The translations under genes and the position numbers were made by a program. The notes below the pieces were generated by a model. That model worked only from the letters and a program-made list of their open reading frames with translations, was not told where the DNA came from and searched no databases. Below, piece after piece: positions 1 through 8,564 of a stretch of 64,000 nucleotides of DNA. The DNA is from Sphingopyxis sp. HIX (GTDB lineage Bacteria > Pseudomonadota > Alphaproteobacteria > Sphingomonadales > Sphingomonadaceae): contig NZ_LNSB01000008.1 of the NCBI RefSeq assembly GCF_001468285.1, positions 52,225 to 116,224 on the forward strand. Direction: 5' to 3'. Numbering within the stretch: position 1 is the first letter of the stretch; each line of letters starts with the position of its first letter.

Positions 1-1172
1 CGCAGATCGAACTCACCGCCACGCTCGGCAGCGGCGACAGCTTCGCGCGCCTGCTCGAACGGTCAGGGGTAGGAAGCGCCGATGCGCAGGCGCTCGCCCG
101 CCAGGTGTCGTCCGCTGTGCCGCTCGCCGATATCGCGCCGGGCACGCGCATCGACCTGATCCTCGGCCGCCGCGCCGCGCGCACCATGCCGCGTCCGGTC
201 GACGCGCTCGCGATGCGCGCGCGCTTCGACCTGCGCATCGAGATGGAGCGGATGAACGGCCAGCTCGTCATGCGCCGCATCCCGATCGCGGTCGACGCGA
301 CCCCGCTGCGCATCCGCGGCCGGGTCGGCGACAGCCTCTATCGCTCGGCGCGCGCCGCGGGCGCCCCCGCCGAAGCGGTGCAGGCGTATCTGCGCGTCAT
401 CGGCAAGCAGATTTCGGTCGGCAGCGAGATTCGCGCCGGCGACGAATATGACATCATCGTCGACTATCGCCGCGCCGAGACCGGCGAGACCGAGGTCGGC
501 AAATTGCTCTACGCGGGGCTCGTCCGGAACGGCAAGCAGCGGCTGTCGATGATCGAATGGACCGTCGACGGGCGCCTGCAATGGTTCGAGGCGTCTGGCG
601 CGGGCGAGACCAGCGGCGGCATGGTGCGCCCGACCAACGGCCGCCAGACATCGGGCTATGGCCTGCGCCGTCACCCGATCCTCGGCTACAAGCGCATGCA
701 CAGCGGCGTCGATTACGGCGGCGGTTACGGCGCACCGATCTACGCGGTCACCGACGGCGTGGTGACGATCGCCGGGCGCCACGGCGGCTATGGCAATTTC
801 GTCAAGCTGAGTCACGGCGGCGGCATGGGCACCGGCTATGGCCATATGAGCCGCATCTCGGTGCGTCCCGGCCAGCGCGTCAATCGCGGCCAGCTGATCG
901 GCTATATCGGCTCGACCGGGCTCTCGACCGGCCCGCACCTCCATTTCGAGGTCTATCGCAACGGCCAGGCGGTGAACCCCGCCTCGGTCAGCTTCGTCAC
1001 CCGCGCGCGGCTCGAGGGCAAGGCGCTCGCCGACTTCCGCGCGCGCATCCGCCAGCTGACGACGGTCGCCCCCGGCGCGGCGCTGACCCCGGTGGCGGCG
1101 AAAGCGGCCGAGGGGCCGAAGCTCGGCAGCCTCGCCGATGTCGCCTCGAAGCGCGTGGGCGGCGGGATCTGA
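1..1172 (+). CDS. M23 family metallopeptidase (LytM-type peptidoglycan endopeptidase), 5' end outside window
   Basis: The reading frame is already open at base 3, so the gene begins upstream and its signal or membrane anchor is not visible. The C-terminal half is a LytM/Gly-Gly endopeptidase domain. Zinc ligands are visible in the order HSGVDY (H and D), then GHMS, then GPHLHFEV (the HxH motif), so the catalytic site is intact. The N-terminal portion resembles the LysM/OapA-like region of cell-wall M23 proteins. These enzymes cut peptide cross-links of periplasmic peptidoglycan or activate amidases in cell separation. An internal GTG at 105 is possible, but the open upstream frame argues against it as the true start. 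A hairpin follows the stop. Confidence 0.85.
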   Translation, partial: QIELTATLGSGDSFARLLERSGVGSADAQALARQVSSAVPLADIAPGTRIDLILGRRAARTMPRPVDALAMRARFDLRIEMERMNGQLVMRRIPIAVDATPLRIRGRVGDSLYRSARAAGAPAEAVQAYLRVIGKQISVGSEIRAGDEYDIIVDYRRAETGETEVGKLLYAGLVRNGKQRLSMIEWTVDGRLQWFEASGAGETSGGMVRPTNGRQTSGYGLRRHPILGYKRMHSGVDYGGGYGAPIYAVTDGVVTIAGRHGGYGNFVKLSHGGGMGTGYGHMSRISVRPGQRVNRGQLIGYIGSTGLSTGPHLHFEVYRNGQAVNPASVSFVTRARLEGKALADFRARIRQLTTVAPGAALTPVAAKAAEGPKLGSLADVASKRVGGGI

Positions 1173-1182
1173 GATCATATCG

Positions 1183-1202
1183 CCCTCCCGCCTGCGGGAG
1201 GG
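1183..1202. terminator. GC-rich hairpin after the M23 peptidase gene
   Basis: Nine-base perfect arms CCCTCCCGC and GCGGGAGGG with a two-base loop lie 10 bases after the M23 stop and upstream of hemB. No T-run follows, so it may be a weak terminator or one unit of the CTCCC-type palindromic repeat found elsewhere in the window. Confidence 0.4.
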
Positions 1203-1257
1203 GTGGGTTTGCCCAATATCCATTTGCCCCGCGGCGCGACGCCGCTATGCACGCGCC

Positions 1258-2256
1258 ATGACCCATGCCGCCTTTCCCGAGCTGCGCCTGCGCCGCACCC
1301 GCCGGACCGCGTGGAGCCGCGCGATGGTGCGCGAGACCCAGCTCACGCCCGCGAACCTCATCTGGCCGCTGTTCGTCTGCGCGGGCGAGGGCGTCGAGGA
1401 GCCGATCGCCAGCCTGCCCGGCGTGTCGCGCTGGTCGGTCGAACTGATCGTCGAACGCGCCGCCGAAGCGATCGAGGCGGGCATCCCGTGCATCGCGCTC
1501 TTCCCCTATACCGAGGCCGATCGCCGCAGCGAAGACGGCGCCGAGGCGCTCAATCCCGAGAATCTTATGTGCCGCGCCGTGCGCGCAATCAAGGCGGCGC
1601 ATGGCGATGCGATCGGCATACTCACCGACGTCGCGCTCGACCCCTATACCAGTCACGGGCAGGACGGGCTGGTCGACGATAGCGGCCATGTCCTCAACGA
1701 CGAGACGGTGGAAGTGCTCGTCGGCCAGGCGCTGGGCCAGGCGCGCGCCGGCGCCGACATCATCGCGCCCAGCGACATGATGGACGGCCGCATCGGCGCG
1801 ATCCGCGCCGCGCTCGAGGACGAAGGTTTCGGCCATGTCCAGATCATGAGCTATGCCGCCAAATATGCCTCGGCCTTCTATGGCCCCTTCCGCGACGCGG
1901 TCGGCTCGCGCGGGCTCCTCAAGGGCGACAAGAAGGGTTACCAGATGGACCCCGCCAACGCCGAGGAGGCGCTGCGCGAGGTGGCGCAGGACCTCGCCGA
2001 GGGCGCCGACAGCGTGATGGTCAAGCCCGGCCTGCCGTATCTGGACATCGTGACGCGGGTGAAGGCGGCGTTCGAGGTCCCCGTCTTCGCCTACCAAGTG
2101 TCGGGTGAATATGCGATGATCGAGGCCGCGGCGGCGGCGGGCGCGGGCGACCGCGACGCGCTCGTCCTCGAAACCTTGCTCGCCTTCCGCCGTGCCGGCG
2201 CCTCGGGCATCCTCACCTATCACGCGCTGCATGCTGCGAGGCTGTTGAATGACTGA
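1258..2256 (+). CDS. hemB: delta-aminolevulinic acid dehydratase (porphobilinogen synthase)
   Basis: 332 aa. It condenses two 5-aminolevulinate molecules to porphobilinogen in the heme and tetrapyrrole pathway (cytosol). The two Schiff-base lysines are visible at K202 (AAKYASAFYGPF) and K256 (SVMVKPGLPY). At the position of the zinc-binding cysteines of the E. coli or human type the sequence reads DVALDPYTSHGQDG, giving A126, D128 and D136 where zinc enzymes have cysteines. It therefore belongs to the zinc-free, magnesium-responsive class known in alphaproteobacteria and Pseudomonas. The ATG at 1258 starts the canonical N-terminus; the frame is open further upstream but not homologous there. 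The stop overlaps the next gene by 8 bases, suggesting coupling. Confidence 0.96.
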   Translation: MTHAAFPELRLRRTRRTAWSRAMVRETQLTPANLIWPLFVCAGEGVEEPIASLPGVSRWSVELIVERAAEAIEAGIPCIALFPYTEADRRSEDGAEALNPENLMCRAVRAIKAAHGDAIGILTDVALDPYTSHGQDGLVDDSGHVLNDETVEVLVGQALGQARAGADIIAPSDMMDGRIGAIRAALEDEGFGHVQIMSYAAKYASAFYGPFRDAVGSRGLLKGDKKGYQMDPANAEEALREVAQDLAEGADSVMVKPGLPYLDIVTRVKAAFEVPVFAYQVSGEYAMIEAAAAAGAGDRDALVLETLLAFRRAGASGILTYHALHAARLLND

Positions 2257-4525
2257 TTCCGCCGCGGGCGCCGCCGCTCCCGCAAGCCCGCGCCGCTGGC
2301 TGTTCGTCGCGACGATCCTCGTCGGCAGCTTCCTGCTCTTCCTGGTCCAGCCGATGGTCGCGCGCATGGTGCTGCCCAAATTGGGCGGCGCCCCCGCGGT
2401 GTGGAACAGCGCGATGCTCGTCTATCAGGCGTTGCTGCTCGGCGGCTATGCCTATGCGCATTGGCTCGGGCGCTTCGCGGTGCGGCGCCAGGCGATGATC
2501 CATGTCGGGCTGCTCGCCGCCGCGGCGCTGTGGCTGCCGATCGGCATCGCCAATATCGCGCCCGCCGCGCCGGGGCAGGAGGCGCTGTGGGTGCCGTTGC
2601 TGCTCGTCGCGTCGATCGGCCCGGTCTTCTTCGCGGTCGCGGCGCAGGCGCCGCTGATGCAGCGCTGGTTCGCCGCCGACGCGCGCGCGGGCGATCCCTA
2701 TTATCTCTATGCCGCCTCGAACCTCGGCAGCTTCGCGGGGCTGCTGAGCTATCCCGCGCTGGTCGAGCCCAGCCTGCCGCTCGCGGCGCAAAGCTGGGGC
2801 TGGACCGCGGGCTATGCGCTGCTCGTCGCACTCGTCGTCGCGGTCGCCGCCGCCCGCTGGCACGCCGCGGCGCAGGCCCCCGCCGCCGATGCCGCTGCGG
2901 CGGTGCCGCCCCCGGGCTGGCGCCGCCAGCTCCACTGGCTGCTGATCGCTGCGGTTCCCTCGGGGCTGATGCTCTCGACGACGACGCACCTCACCACCGA
3001 CATCGTCGCCATGCCCTTGCTGTGGGTGCTGCCGCTCGGCCTCTATCTCCTGAGCTTCGTGATCGCCTTCTCGACCGCCGACCGGCTGGTCCAGATCTTC
3101 GCCTTCATCGCGCCGCCGGTGCTGCTCGCCGCGGGCGGGATCGCGCTGCTCAGCAGCGGCGGCGGATCGATGATGATCGCGCTCGCCAGCCTCGCGATGC
3201 TGTTCGTCGTCGCCGTCGCGCTGCACGGCTATCTCTATCATCTGCGCCCGGCGCCGCGGCATCTGACGCTCTTCTATCTGATCATGTCGGCGGGGGGCGT
3301 GCTCGGCGGGCTGTTCGCGGCGCTCTTCGCGCCGCTCGTCTTCGACTGGGCCTATGAGCATCCCTTGCTCGTGCTCGCCGCCGCCGCGCTGCTGCCGCTG
3401 CCCGCGCTCTTCCCGTGGAACGAGTGGCTGAAGCTGTCGCCGCGCACGGGCGCGATCGTCGCCGCGGTGCTCGTCGCGGCAGCGTGCACTATCGCGCTGA
3501 AGACCGGTTTCGCCTGGACCGGCCGGCTCGAGGGGTGGGAGGGCGCCGGCGCGCTCGCGATCCTGGTGATCGGCCTGCTCGTCACCGGCTGGCGCTGGGC
3601 CTATGTCGCGACGCTCGCGGCGCTGATGGTCGCCATCGGCGGGGTCGACACGATCAAGGAGAGCTTCTCGGGCAACCGCGTGCGCAGCTATTTCGGCGTC
3701 TATACCGTCACCGACGACGGCTTCCGCCAGGAACGCCGCCTCGCGCACGGCACGACGCTGCACGGGCTGCAGCTGACCTCGCCGGGGCACGAGCGGCGCC
3801 CGACCACCTATTATGGCTTCCAGTCGGGGGTCGGGCTGACGCTCGACAAGGCCGACCTGCTCGCGGGCCCCAATGCCTCGATCGGCATCGTCGGGCTCGG
3901 CACCGGCACGCTCGCCTGCTACCGCAAGCCGGGGCAGGCGTGGACGATCTTCGAGATCGACCCGGCGATGGTCGCGATCGCGCGCGATCCATCGAAATTC
4001 ACCTTCATCAGCGATTGCGCGCCCGACGTGCCGATCGTGATCGGCGACGCGCGGCTCCAACTCGCCGAGCAACCACCCGCCAGCTTCGACATCCTCGTCA
4101 TCGACGCCTTTTCGTCGGACGCGATCCCGCTGCACCTGCTCACCGCCGAGGCGTACGACGTCTACACCCGCGCGCTGAAGCCGGGCGGCATCCTGCTCGT
4201 CCATATCTCGAATCGCTTCTTCGGGCTCGAACCCGTGCTCGCGGCCGAGGCGAAGGCGCGCGGCTGGCAGGCGGCGATCCGCATGGATCCGGCGACCGGC
4301 GGCGAGGCGGGCGGGCTAACCAGCTCGAACTGGGTCGCGTTCACCGCGACGCCGCAGCGCATGCAGCGGTTGACCGGGGGCATCCAGCCGCGCGAAAAGG
4401 CCTTCGACGACGGCGTCTGGGTGCCGCTCGACGGCCGCGCGGGTTTTTCGCGCTGGACCGACGACTATGCCTCGACGCTGCCGATCCTGATCTGGAAACA
4501 TATTATCGGAGGTCGCGACGAATGA
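2249..4525 (+). CDS. membrane-anchored spermidine synthase-like protein
   Basis: 758 aa. The N-terminal two-thirds has about ten or more hydrophobic segments, beginning WLFVATILVGSFLLFLVQP, typical of the fused MFS/spermidine-synthase-like family. The C-terminal domain from about residue 540 has a Rossmann methyltransferase-like fold with IGIVGLGTGTLA, FEIDPAMV and DILVIDAFSSDAIP, as in polyamine aminopropyltransferases. The family is widespread but the membrane-fused members mostly lack a proven substrate, so actual polyamine synthesis is not claimed. It overlaps hemB by 8 bases and the following gene by 4 bases (ATGA), indicating one transcription unit. Confidence 0.85.
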   Translation: MTDSAAGAAAPASPRRWLFVATILVGSFLLFLVQPMVARMVLPKLGGAPAVWNSAMLVYQALLLGGYAYAHWLGRFAVRRQAMIHVGLLAAAALWLPIGIANIAPAAPGQEALWVPLLLVASIGPVFFAVAAQAPLMQRWFAADARAGDPYYLYAASNLGSFAGLLSYPALVEPSLPLAAQSWGWTAGYALLVALVVAVAAARWHAAAQAPAADAAAAVPPPGWRRQLHWLLIAAVPSGLMLSTTTHLTTDIVAMPLLWVLPLGLYLLSFVIAFSTADRLVQIFAFIAPPVLLAAGGIALLSSGGGSMMIALASLAMLFVVAVALHGYLYHLRPAPRHLTLFYLIMSAGGVLGGLFAALFAPLVFDWAYEHPLLVLAAAALLPLPALFPWNEWLKLSPRTGAIVAAVLVAAACTIALKTGFAWTGRLEGWEGAGALAILVIGLLVTGWRWAYVATLAALMVAIGGVDTIKESFSGNRVRSYFGVYTVTDDGFRQERRLAHGTTLHGLQLTSPGHERRPTTYYGFQSGVGLTLDKADLLAGPNASIGIVGLGTGTLACYRKPGQAWTIFEIDPAMVAIARDPSKFTFISDCAPDVPIVIGDARLQLAEQPPASFDILVIDAFSSDAIPLHLLTAEAYDVYTRALKPGGILLVHISNRFFGLEPVLAAEAKARGWQAAIRMDPATGGEAGGLTSSNWVAFTATPQRMQRLTGGIQPREKAFDDGVWVPLDGRAGFSRWTDDYASTLPILIWKHIIGGRDE

Positions 4526-5081
4526 GCGACATCAGCATCATCACGGTCAACGGCAAGACGCCGCAGATCGACCCCAGCGCCTTCATCGCGCCCGGCTGCC
4601 GGATCATCGGCGACGTGCGCATCGGCCCCGACGTCAGCATCTGGTATAATTGCGTGCTGCGCGCCGACGTCAGCCATATCGTCGTCGGCGCAAGGTCGAA
4701 CATCCAGGACGGCAGCGTCGTCCATTGCGACGGCCCGATGCCGCACCGTCCCGAGGGCTTTCCGACGATCATCGGCGAGGATGTGCTGATCGGCCATCTC
4801 GCGATGGTCCACGGCTGCACGCTCGCCGACCGCGCGTTCGTGGGGCTCAAGGCGACGGTCATGAACGGCTGCACCATCGGCAGCGACGCGATGCTCGCCG
4901 CGGGCGCCTTGCTCACCGAGAACAAGGAAATCCCCGAGCGCGAGCTCTGGGCGGGATCGCCCGCGCGCCGCGTGCGCGAGATCGGCGACGAACAGGCCGC
5001 GGGCATGCAGGTCGGCGTCGCGCATTATGTGCTCAACGGGCGCATGCACAAGGCGGCGGTGGAGGGGAACTCGTCAGCTGA
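4522..5081 (+). CDS. gamma-class carbonic anhydrase family protein (3' end uncertain)
   Basis: The left-handed beta-helix hexapeptide pattern runs from about residue 12 to 160. The three metal-ligand histidines are present at H68 (VVHCDG), H92 (IGHLAM) and H97 (MVHGC). Homology to the family, normally about 175-190 aa, ends near base 5060. The actual frame has no stop there and stays open to 5796, fully antisense to the next gene. One extra base in the GGAGGGGAAC tract at 5061-5070 would give a stop at 5079-5081, which I use as the likely natural end. Either a sequencing indel, a real frameshift or a 3' extension explains this. Members act as CO2 hydrases or as uncharacterised acetyltransferase-like hexapeptide proteins. 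The start overlaps the preceding gene (ATGA). Confidence 0.8.
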
Positions 5082-5646
5082 AGCTCACCATCGCATAGAG
5101 CATCGGGATCGACAGCAGGGTGTTGGTCCGCGAAAAGATCATCGCGGTCTTCGCGGCCTTGGCCTTGGTCGCATCGTCGGCTTCGACGATGCCCAGCGCC
5201 TTCTTCTGGTTCGGCCAGATCACGAACCACACGTTGAACGCCATGATCAGCCCCAACCACATGCCGACGCCGATCAGCTTGTACGGGTCCTGCAGCGTCA
5301 GCGCGGGCGCCAGATATTTGGCGTGGCCGGCGATGCCGAGGCCCAGCAGCACGGTGGCCAGCGCCGCCCAGCGGAACCAGAACAGCGCGGCGGGCGCGAT
5401 ATGCTTCGACACGCCGGGCTTCAGCTCGGCCGGAATCTTGGGCATCGTCGGGATCTGGACGAAGTTGAAATAATAGAGCAGCCCGATCCACAGCACGCCG
5501 AAGAAGGTGTGCAGCCAGCGCATGACCGCCATGGCGGCCGCGCCGCCATCCTCGAAATTCTGGCCGTTGAGGCCGAGCATCAGGGCGATCGCGAGCACGA
5601 GCCCCGCGCCCAGCACGGCGTGCAGATTACCGAAAAACTTGTCCAT
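5074..5646 (-). CDS. PuuD-like (urate oxidase N-terminal family) integral membrane protein
   Basis: 190 aa with about five hydrophobic segments. Motifs MRWLHTFFGVLWIGLLYYFNFVQ and MAFNVWFVIWPNQKK match the membrane domain of urate hydroxylase PuuD (Pfam urate oxidase N-terminal). Known PuuD has an additional C-terminal cytochrome c domain that is absent here. No purine-catabolism genes are nearby, so a urate role is doubtful; conserved histidines could bind heme. The start at 5646 is chosen because GAGGGGGA lies seven bases upstream. It converges on the carbonic anhydrase gene with no intergenic room. Confidence 0.7.
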   Translation of the reverse strand: MDKFFGNLHAVLGAGLVLAIALMLGLNGQNFEDGGAAAMAVMRWLHTFFGVLWIGLLYYFNFVQIPTMPKIPAELKPGVSKHIAPAALFWFRWAALATVLLGLGIAGHAKYLAPALTLQDPYKLIGVGMWLGLIMAFNVWFVIWPNQKKALGIVEADDATKAKAAKTAMIFSRTNTLLSIPMLYAMVSFS

Positions 5647-5725
5647 TTGCAGTTCCCCCTCGTTTGTGTGGGGCGCGGCGCGACCCGGTGCCCGGGCCAC
5701 GCTATGCCAGCGACGGGGGGAGGGT

Positions 5726-6406
5726 TCAACTTTTGTCGGTCGCGGGCTCCTCGGGCATCGCGAGGCCGTTCTTCAGCATCACCGGCAATTGCGTGAGCGT
5801 GAAGAGGAAGGAGAGGGCGGTGATGCCCCAGACCTTGATCGTCAGCCACAGATCGAAGCTCATCGCCTTCGCCTGGATCAGCTCGTACATCACATGGTTG
5901 GCGATACCGAGCGCGGCGAAGAACAGCCCCCAGTTGCGCGACAGCAGCATCCAGCCCCGCTCGGTGATCCCGTCGAGCGCCGACTGGAGCAGATATTTGA
6001 GCATCGGCTTGCCCGCGAAATAGCCGCCGAGCAGCAGCGCGGCAAAGGCGCCATAGATGATCGTCGGCTTCATCACGATGAAGCTCTCGTCGTGGAAATA
6101 GACGGTGAGCGCGCCGAAACCGATGACGAGGATGCTCGACAGCCACAGCATCGGCGAGATGCGTCCGAGCTTCCATTTCGACACGACCATCGCGATGACG
6201 ATCGCCACCATGAAGGCGACCGTGCCCTTGATCGCCGCAGTCGTCGCCGCAAAGGCGCCGGTGCCGCCCGAGCTGAACTTGTAGGCGAGGAAGAAGACCA
6301 GCAGCGGCCCGAAGTCGATCGCGAAATTGAGCGCGCCATGCTTGGCGGGCGGCGGCGCGGGGACGGCCTCGGGGCCGGTGGGAAGCTGGTCGAGCGTGTC
6401 GCTCAT
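5726..6406 (-). CDS. ispZ: inner membrane septation protein YciB/IspZ
   Basis: 226 aa, a polytopic inner-membrane protein of the IspZ/YciB family, linked to septation and envelope integrity. Visible family features are the opening NFAIDFGPLLVFFLAYK, the central VYFHDESFIVMKPT and RNWGLFFAALGIANHVMYE. The first 25 residues form a proline-rich cytoplasmic tail longer than in E. coli. Its ATG overlaps the ftsY stop by four bases (ATGA). In alphaproteobacteria this gene commonly follows ftsY, which supports the assignment. Confidence 0.9.
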   Translation of the reverse strand: MSDTLDQLPTGPEAVPAPPPAKHGALNFAIDFGPLLVFFLAYKFSSGGTGAFAATTAAIKGTVAFMVAIVIAMVVSKWKLGRISPMLWLSSILVIGFGALTVYFHDESFIVMKPTIIYGAFAALLLGGYFAGKPMLKYLLQSALDGITERGWMLLSRNWGLFFAALGIANHVMYELIQAKAMSFDLWLTIKVWGITALSFLFTLTQLPVMLKNGLAMPEEPATDKS

Positions 6407-7329
6407 CTGATATTTCCTGCAATGATGCCCGCGATCTCGTCGGCATCGAACGGGCGAAGGTCGTCGATGGTTTCGCCGATGCCGATCGCGTGGATGGGAA
6501 GCCCGTGGCGCTCGGCCGCGGCGACGAGCACGCCGCCGCGCGCGGTGCCGTCGAGCTTGGTCATGACGAGGCCGGTGACCCCCGCGACCTCGCGGAACAC
6601 GTCGATCTGCGACAGCGCATTCTGCCCCGTCGTCGCGTCGAGCACCAGCACGACGTCGTGCGGCGCGGCGGGGTTGAGGCGGCCGAGCACGCGCTTGATC
6701 TTCTCGAGCTCGTCCATCAGCTCGCGCTTGTTCTGGAGGCGCCCGGCGGTGTCGACGATCAGCACGTCGATGCCCGTCGCGGTCGCCTGCTTGACCGCGT
6801 CGAACACGATCCCTGCGGCATCGCCGCCCTCGGGTCCCGCCATGATCGGCACGCCCAGCCGCTCGGCCCAGACCTTGAGCTGGCCGATCGCGGCGGCGCG
6901 GAAGGTGTCGCCCGCGACGAGCATCACGCCATAATCCTGCTCCTGGAACAGGTGCGCGAGCTTGGCGATGGTCGTGGTCTTGCCCGACCCGTTGACCCCG
7001 ATCACCAATATGACCTGCGGGCGCGGGAAGGCGTCGATCTCGAGCGGCTCGGCGACCGGGCGCAGCACCGCGCCGATCTCGTCGGCGACGATCTTCCTCA
7101 GTTCCTCGGTATCGTTCGCGACCGCGTCGCGGCGCGCGGCGAGCCGGTCGCGGATGCGCGCCGCCATCGCGGGACCCAGGTCGGCGGTGATCAGCGCTTC
7201 CTCGATGCGGTCGAGGTCGTCCTCGTCGAGCCGTGCCTTGCCGGTCAGCCCCGACAGATTTTCGCCTAGCCGTTCCGACGTGCGCTTGAGCCCGCCGAAC
7301 AGCCGCTCGCTCCAGCTCGCGCCGCTCAT
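6403..7329 (-). CDS. ftsY: signal recognition particle receptor FtsY
   Basis: 308 aa. SRP-GTPase NG domains: Walker A GVNGSGKTTTIAKLA near residue 110, AGDTFRAAA, DTAGRLQNK and TKLDGTARGG. It docks Ffh-ribosome complexes at the membrane for co-translational insertion. The acidic A domain of E. coli FtsY is nearly absent, leaving the short alphaproteobacterial form. Its ATG overlaps the upstream mtaB stop by four bases, and its stop overlaps ispZ, so the operon is translationally coupled. Its partner ffh lies at 11.8 kb on the other strand. Confidence 0.96.
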   Translation of the reverse strand: MSGASWSERLFGGLKRTSERLGENLSGLTGKARLDEDDLDRIEEALITADLGPAMAARIRDRLAARRDAVANDTEELRKIVADEIGAVLRPVAEPLEIDAFPRPQVILVIGVNGSGKTTTIAKLAHLFQEQDYGVMLVAGDTFRAAAIGQLKVWAERLGVPIMAGPEGGDAAGIVFDAVKQATATGIDVLIVDTAGRLQNKRELMDELEKIKRVLGRLNPAAPHDVVLVLDATTGQNALSQIDVFREVAGVTGLVMTKLDGTARGGVLVAAAERHGLPIHAIGIGETIDDLRPFDADEIAGIIAGNIR

Positions 7330-8564
7330 GCTGCCAGCTCCGCGGCGAGGCGGTCGCCGTCGCGCGCACCGATCCGCACCGGCACGATGCTGCCGGGCAT
7401 CGCTTCGCTGTCCAGCATCAGCCCCACAAAATTCTCGCCATGGCCGCTGCGCCCGTCGCGTTCGACCAGCATCTTCGTCATTCTACCCACTTGTTCGTCC
7501 ATCCAGAGGTGCCGCCGCCGCGCATTGGCCTCGCGCAGGATCGCGGCGCGCGTCCGCGCGATCGTCCGTCCGACCTGCGGCATGCGCGCGGCGGGCGTCC
7601 CGGCGCGCGCGCTATAGGGAAAGATATGGCCGAAGACGATGTCGCAATCGTCGATCAGCGCCAGGCTGTTCGCGAACATCGCGTCGTCCTCGGTCGGAAA
7701 GCCCGCGATCAGGTCGGCGCCGATCGCGATCGCGGGCCGCGCCGCCTTCAATCGCCCCACGAGCTCGACGACCTGCGCCCTCCGATGCCGCCGCTTCATC
7801 CGCGTCAGCACCATATCGTCGCCGGCCTGCAGCGACAGATGGACATGCGGCATCACGCGCGCCTCTTCGGTCAGCAGCGCGAACAAGGCATCGTCGATCC
7901 GGTTCGGGTCTAGCGACGACAGCCGCAGCCGTTCGATGGGCAGCGCCAACAGGGCCTCGACCAGCGCCGCGAGCGTCGTCCCATTGTCGTCGCCATAGCT
8001 TGCGAGGTCGACCCCGGTCAGCACGATCTCGCGCTGCCCGCGATCGAGGGCGACGCGCGCCGAGTCCAGTATCGCATCGACCGTCGCCGACCGCGCCGTC
8101 CCGCGCGCGATCACCGTCGCGCAAAAGGTGCAGCTGTGCGAACAGCCCGTCTGCACGCCGAGGAAAGCGCGCGCATGGTCGGCGCCGGAGAGGGCGGGAG
8201 AATAAACTGCCGTGTCCCCGCCTTCGCGGGGGAACAGGGAAGAAGTCGGACGGTAACTCTCCACCAGCCCCTTCACGTCATTGCCGACCACCCGCGCACC
8301 CATCTCGGCGAAGCGTTCGGCCTCCAGCTCCGCCGCGCATCCGGTCACCACGACCTCGGCCCCCGGCCGCTCGCGCAACGCCCGCCGCACCGCCTGCCGC
8401 ACCTGCCGCACCGCCTCGTCGGTCACCGCGCAGCTGTTGAAGATGATCGCGTCCTTCGCGCCCGCCGCGCTCGCCGCGGCGCGCACCGCTTCGCCCTCGG
8501 CGATGTTGAGCCGGCACCCGAAATTGACAACGTCAAGGCCGCCGTCCAAAACCTCGATGCTCAT
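7326..8564 (-). CDS. mtaB: tRNA (t6A37)-C2 methylthiotransferase MtaB
   Basis: 412 aa. A radical SAM methylthiotransferase that converts t6A37 to ms2t6A37 in ANN-decoding tRNAs. The N-terminal UPF0004 domain has its cluster cysteines (FGCRLN, NSCAVT, VTGCAAE), the radical SAM core has CSHSCTFC, and a TRAM-like C-terminus follows. Between the two domains, the segment around residues 105-125 (SSLFPREGGDTAVYSP) is encoded by a palindrome at about 8209-8236 resembling an intergenic repeat, read in frame. The start at 8564 overlaps the dapF stop (ATGA). It shares a substrate with tsaE, which acts in t6A synthesis, elsewhere in this window. Confidence 0.92.
   Translation of the reverse strand: MSIEVLDGGLDVVNFGCRLNIAEGEAVRAAASAAGAKDAIIFNSCAVTDEAVRQVRQAVRRALRERPGAEVVVTGCAAELEAERFAEMGARVVGNDVKGLVESYRPTSSLFPREGGDTAVYSPALSGADHARAFLGVQTGCSHSCTFCATVIARGTARSATVDAILDSARVALDRGQREIVLTGVDLASYGDDNGTTLAALVEALLALPIERLRLSSLDPNRIDDALFALLTEEARVMPHVHLSLQAGDDMVLTRMKRRHRRAQVVELVGRLKAARPAIAIGADLIAGFPTEDDAMFANSLALIDDCDIVFGHIFPYSARAGTPAARMPQVGRTIARTRAAILREANARRRHLWMDEQVGRMTKMLVERDGRSGHGENFVGLMLDSEAMPGSIVPVRIGARDGDRLAAELAA
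8209..8236. repeat. palindromic repeat lodged in mtaB coding sequence
   Basis: TGTCCCCGCC-TTCG-CGGGGGAACA type palindrome, similar in design to the intergenic palindrome at 44168-44195. It lies in a non-conserved linker of mtaB, keeps the frame and encodes the FPREGG stretch. Confidence 0.6.

Noticed and set aside
4522..5796. A 424-aa carbonic anhydrase fusion protein
   Set aside because: The extension is antisense to an intact membrane-protein gene with its own ribosome site and has shadow-frame composition.
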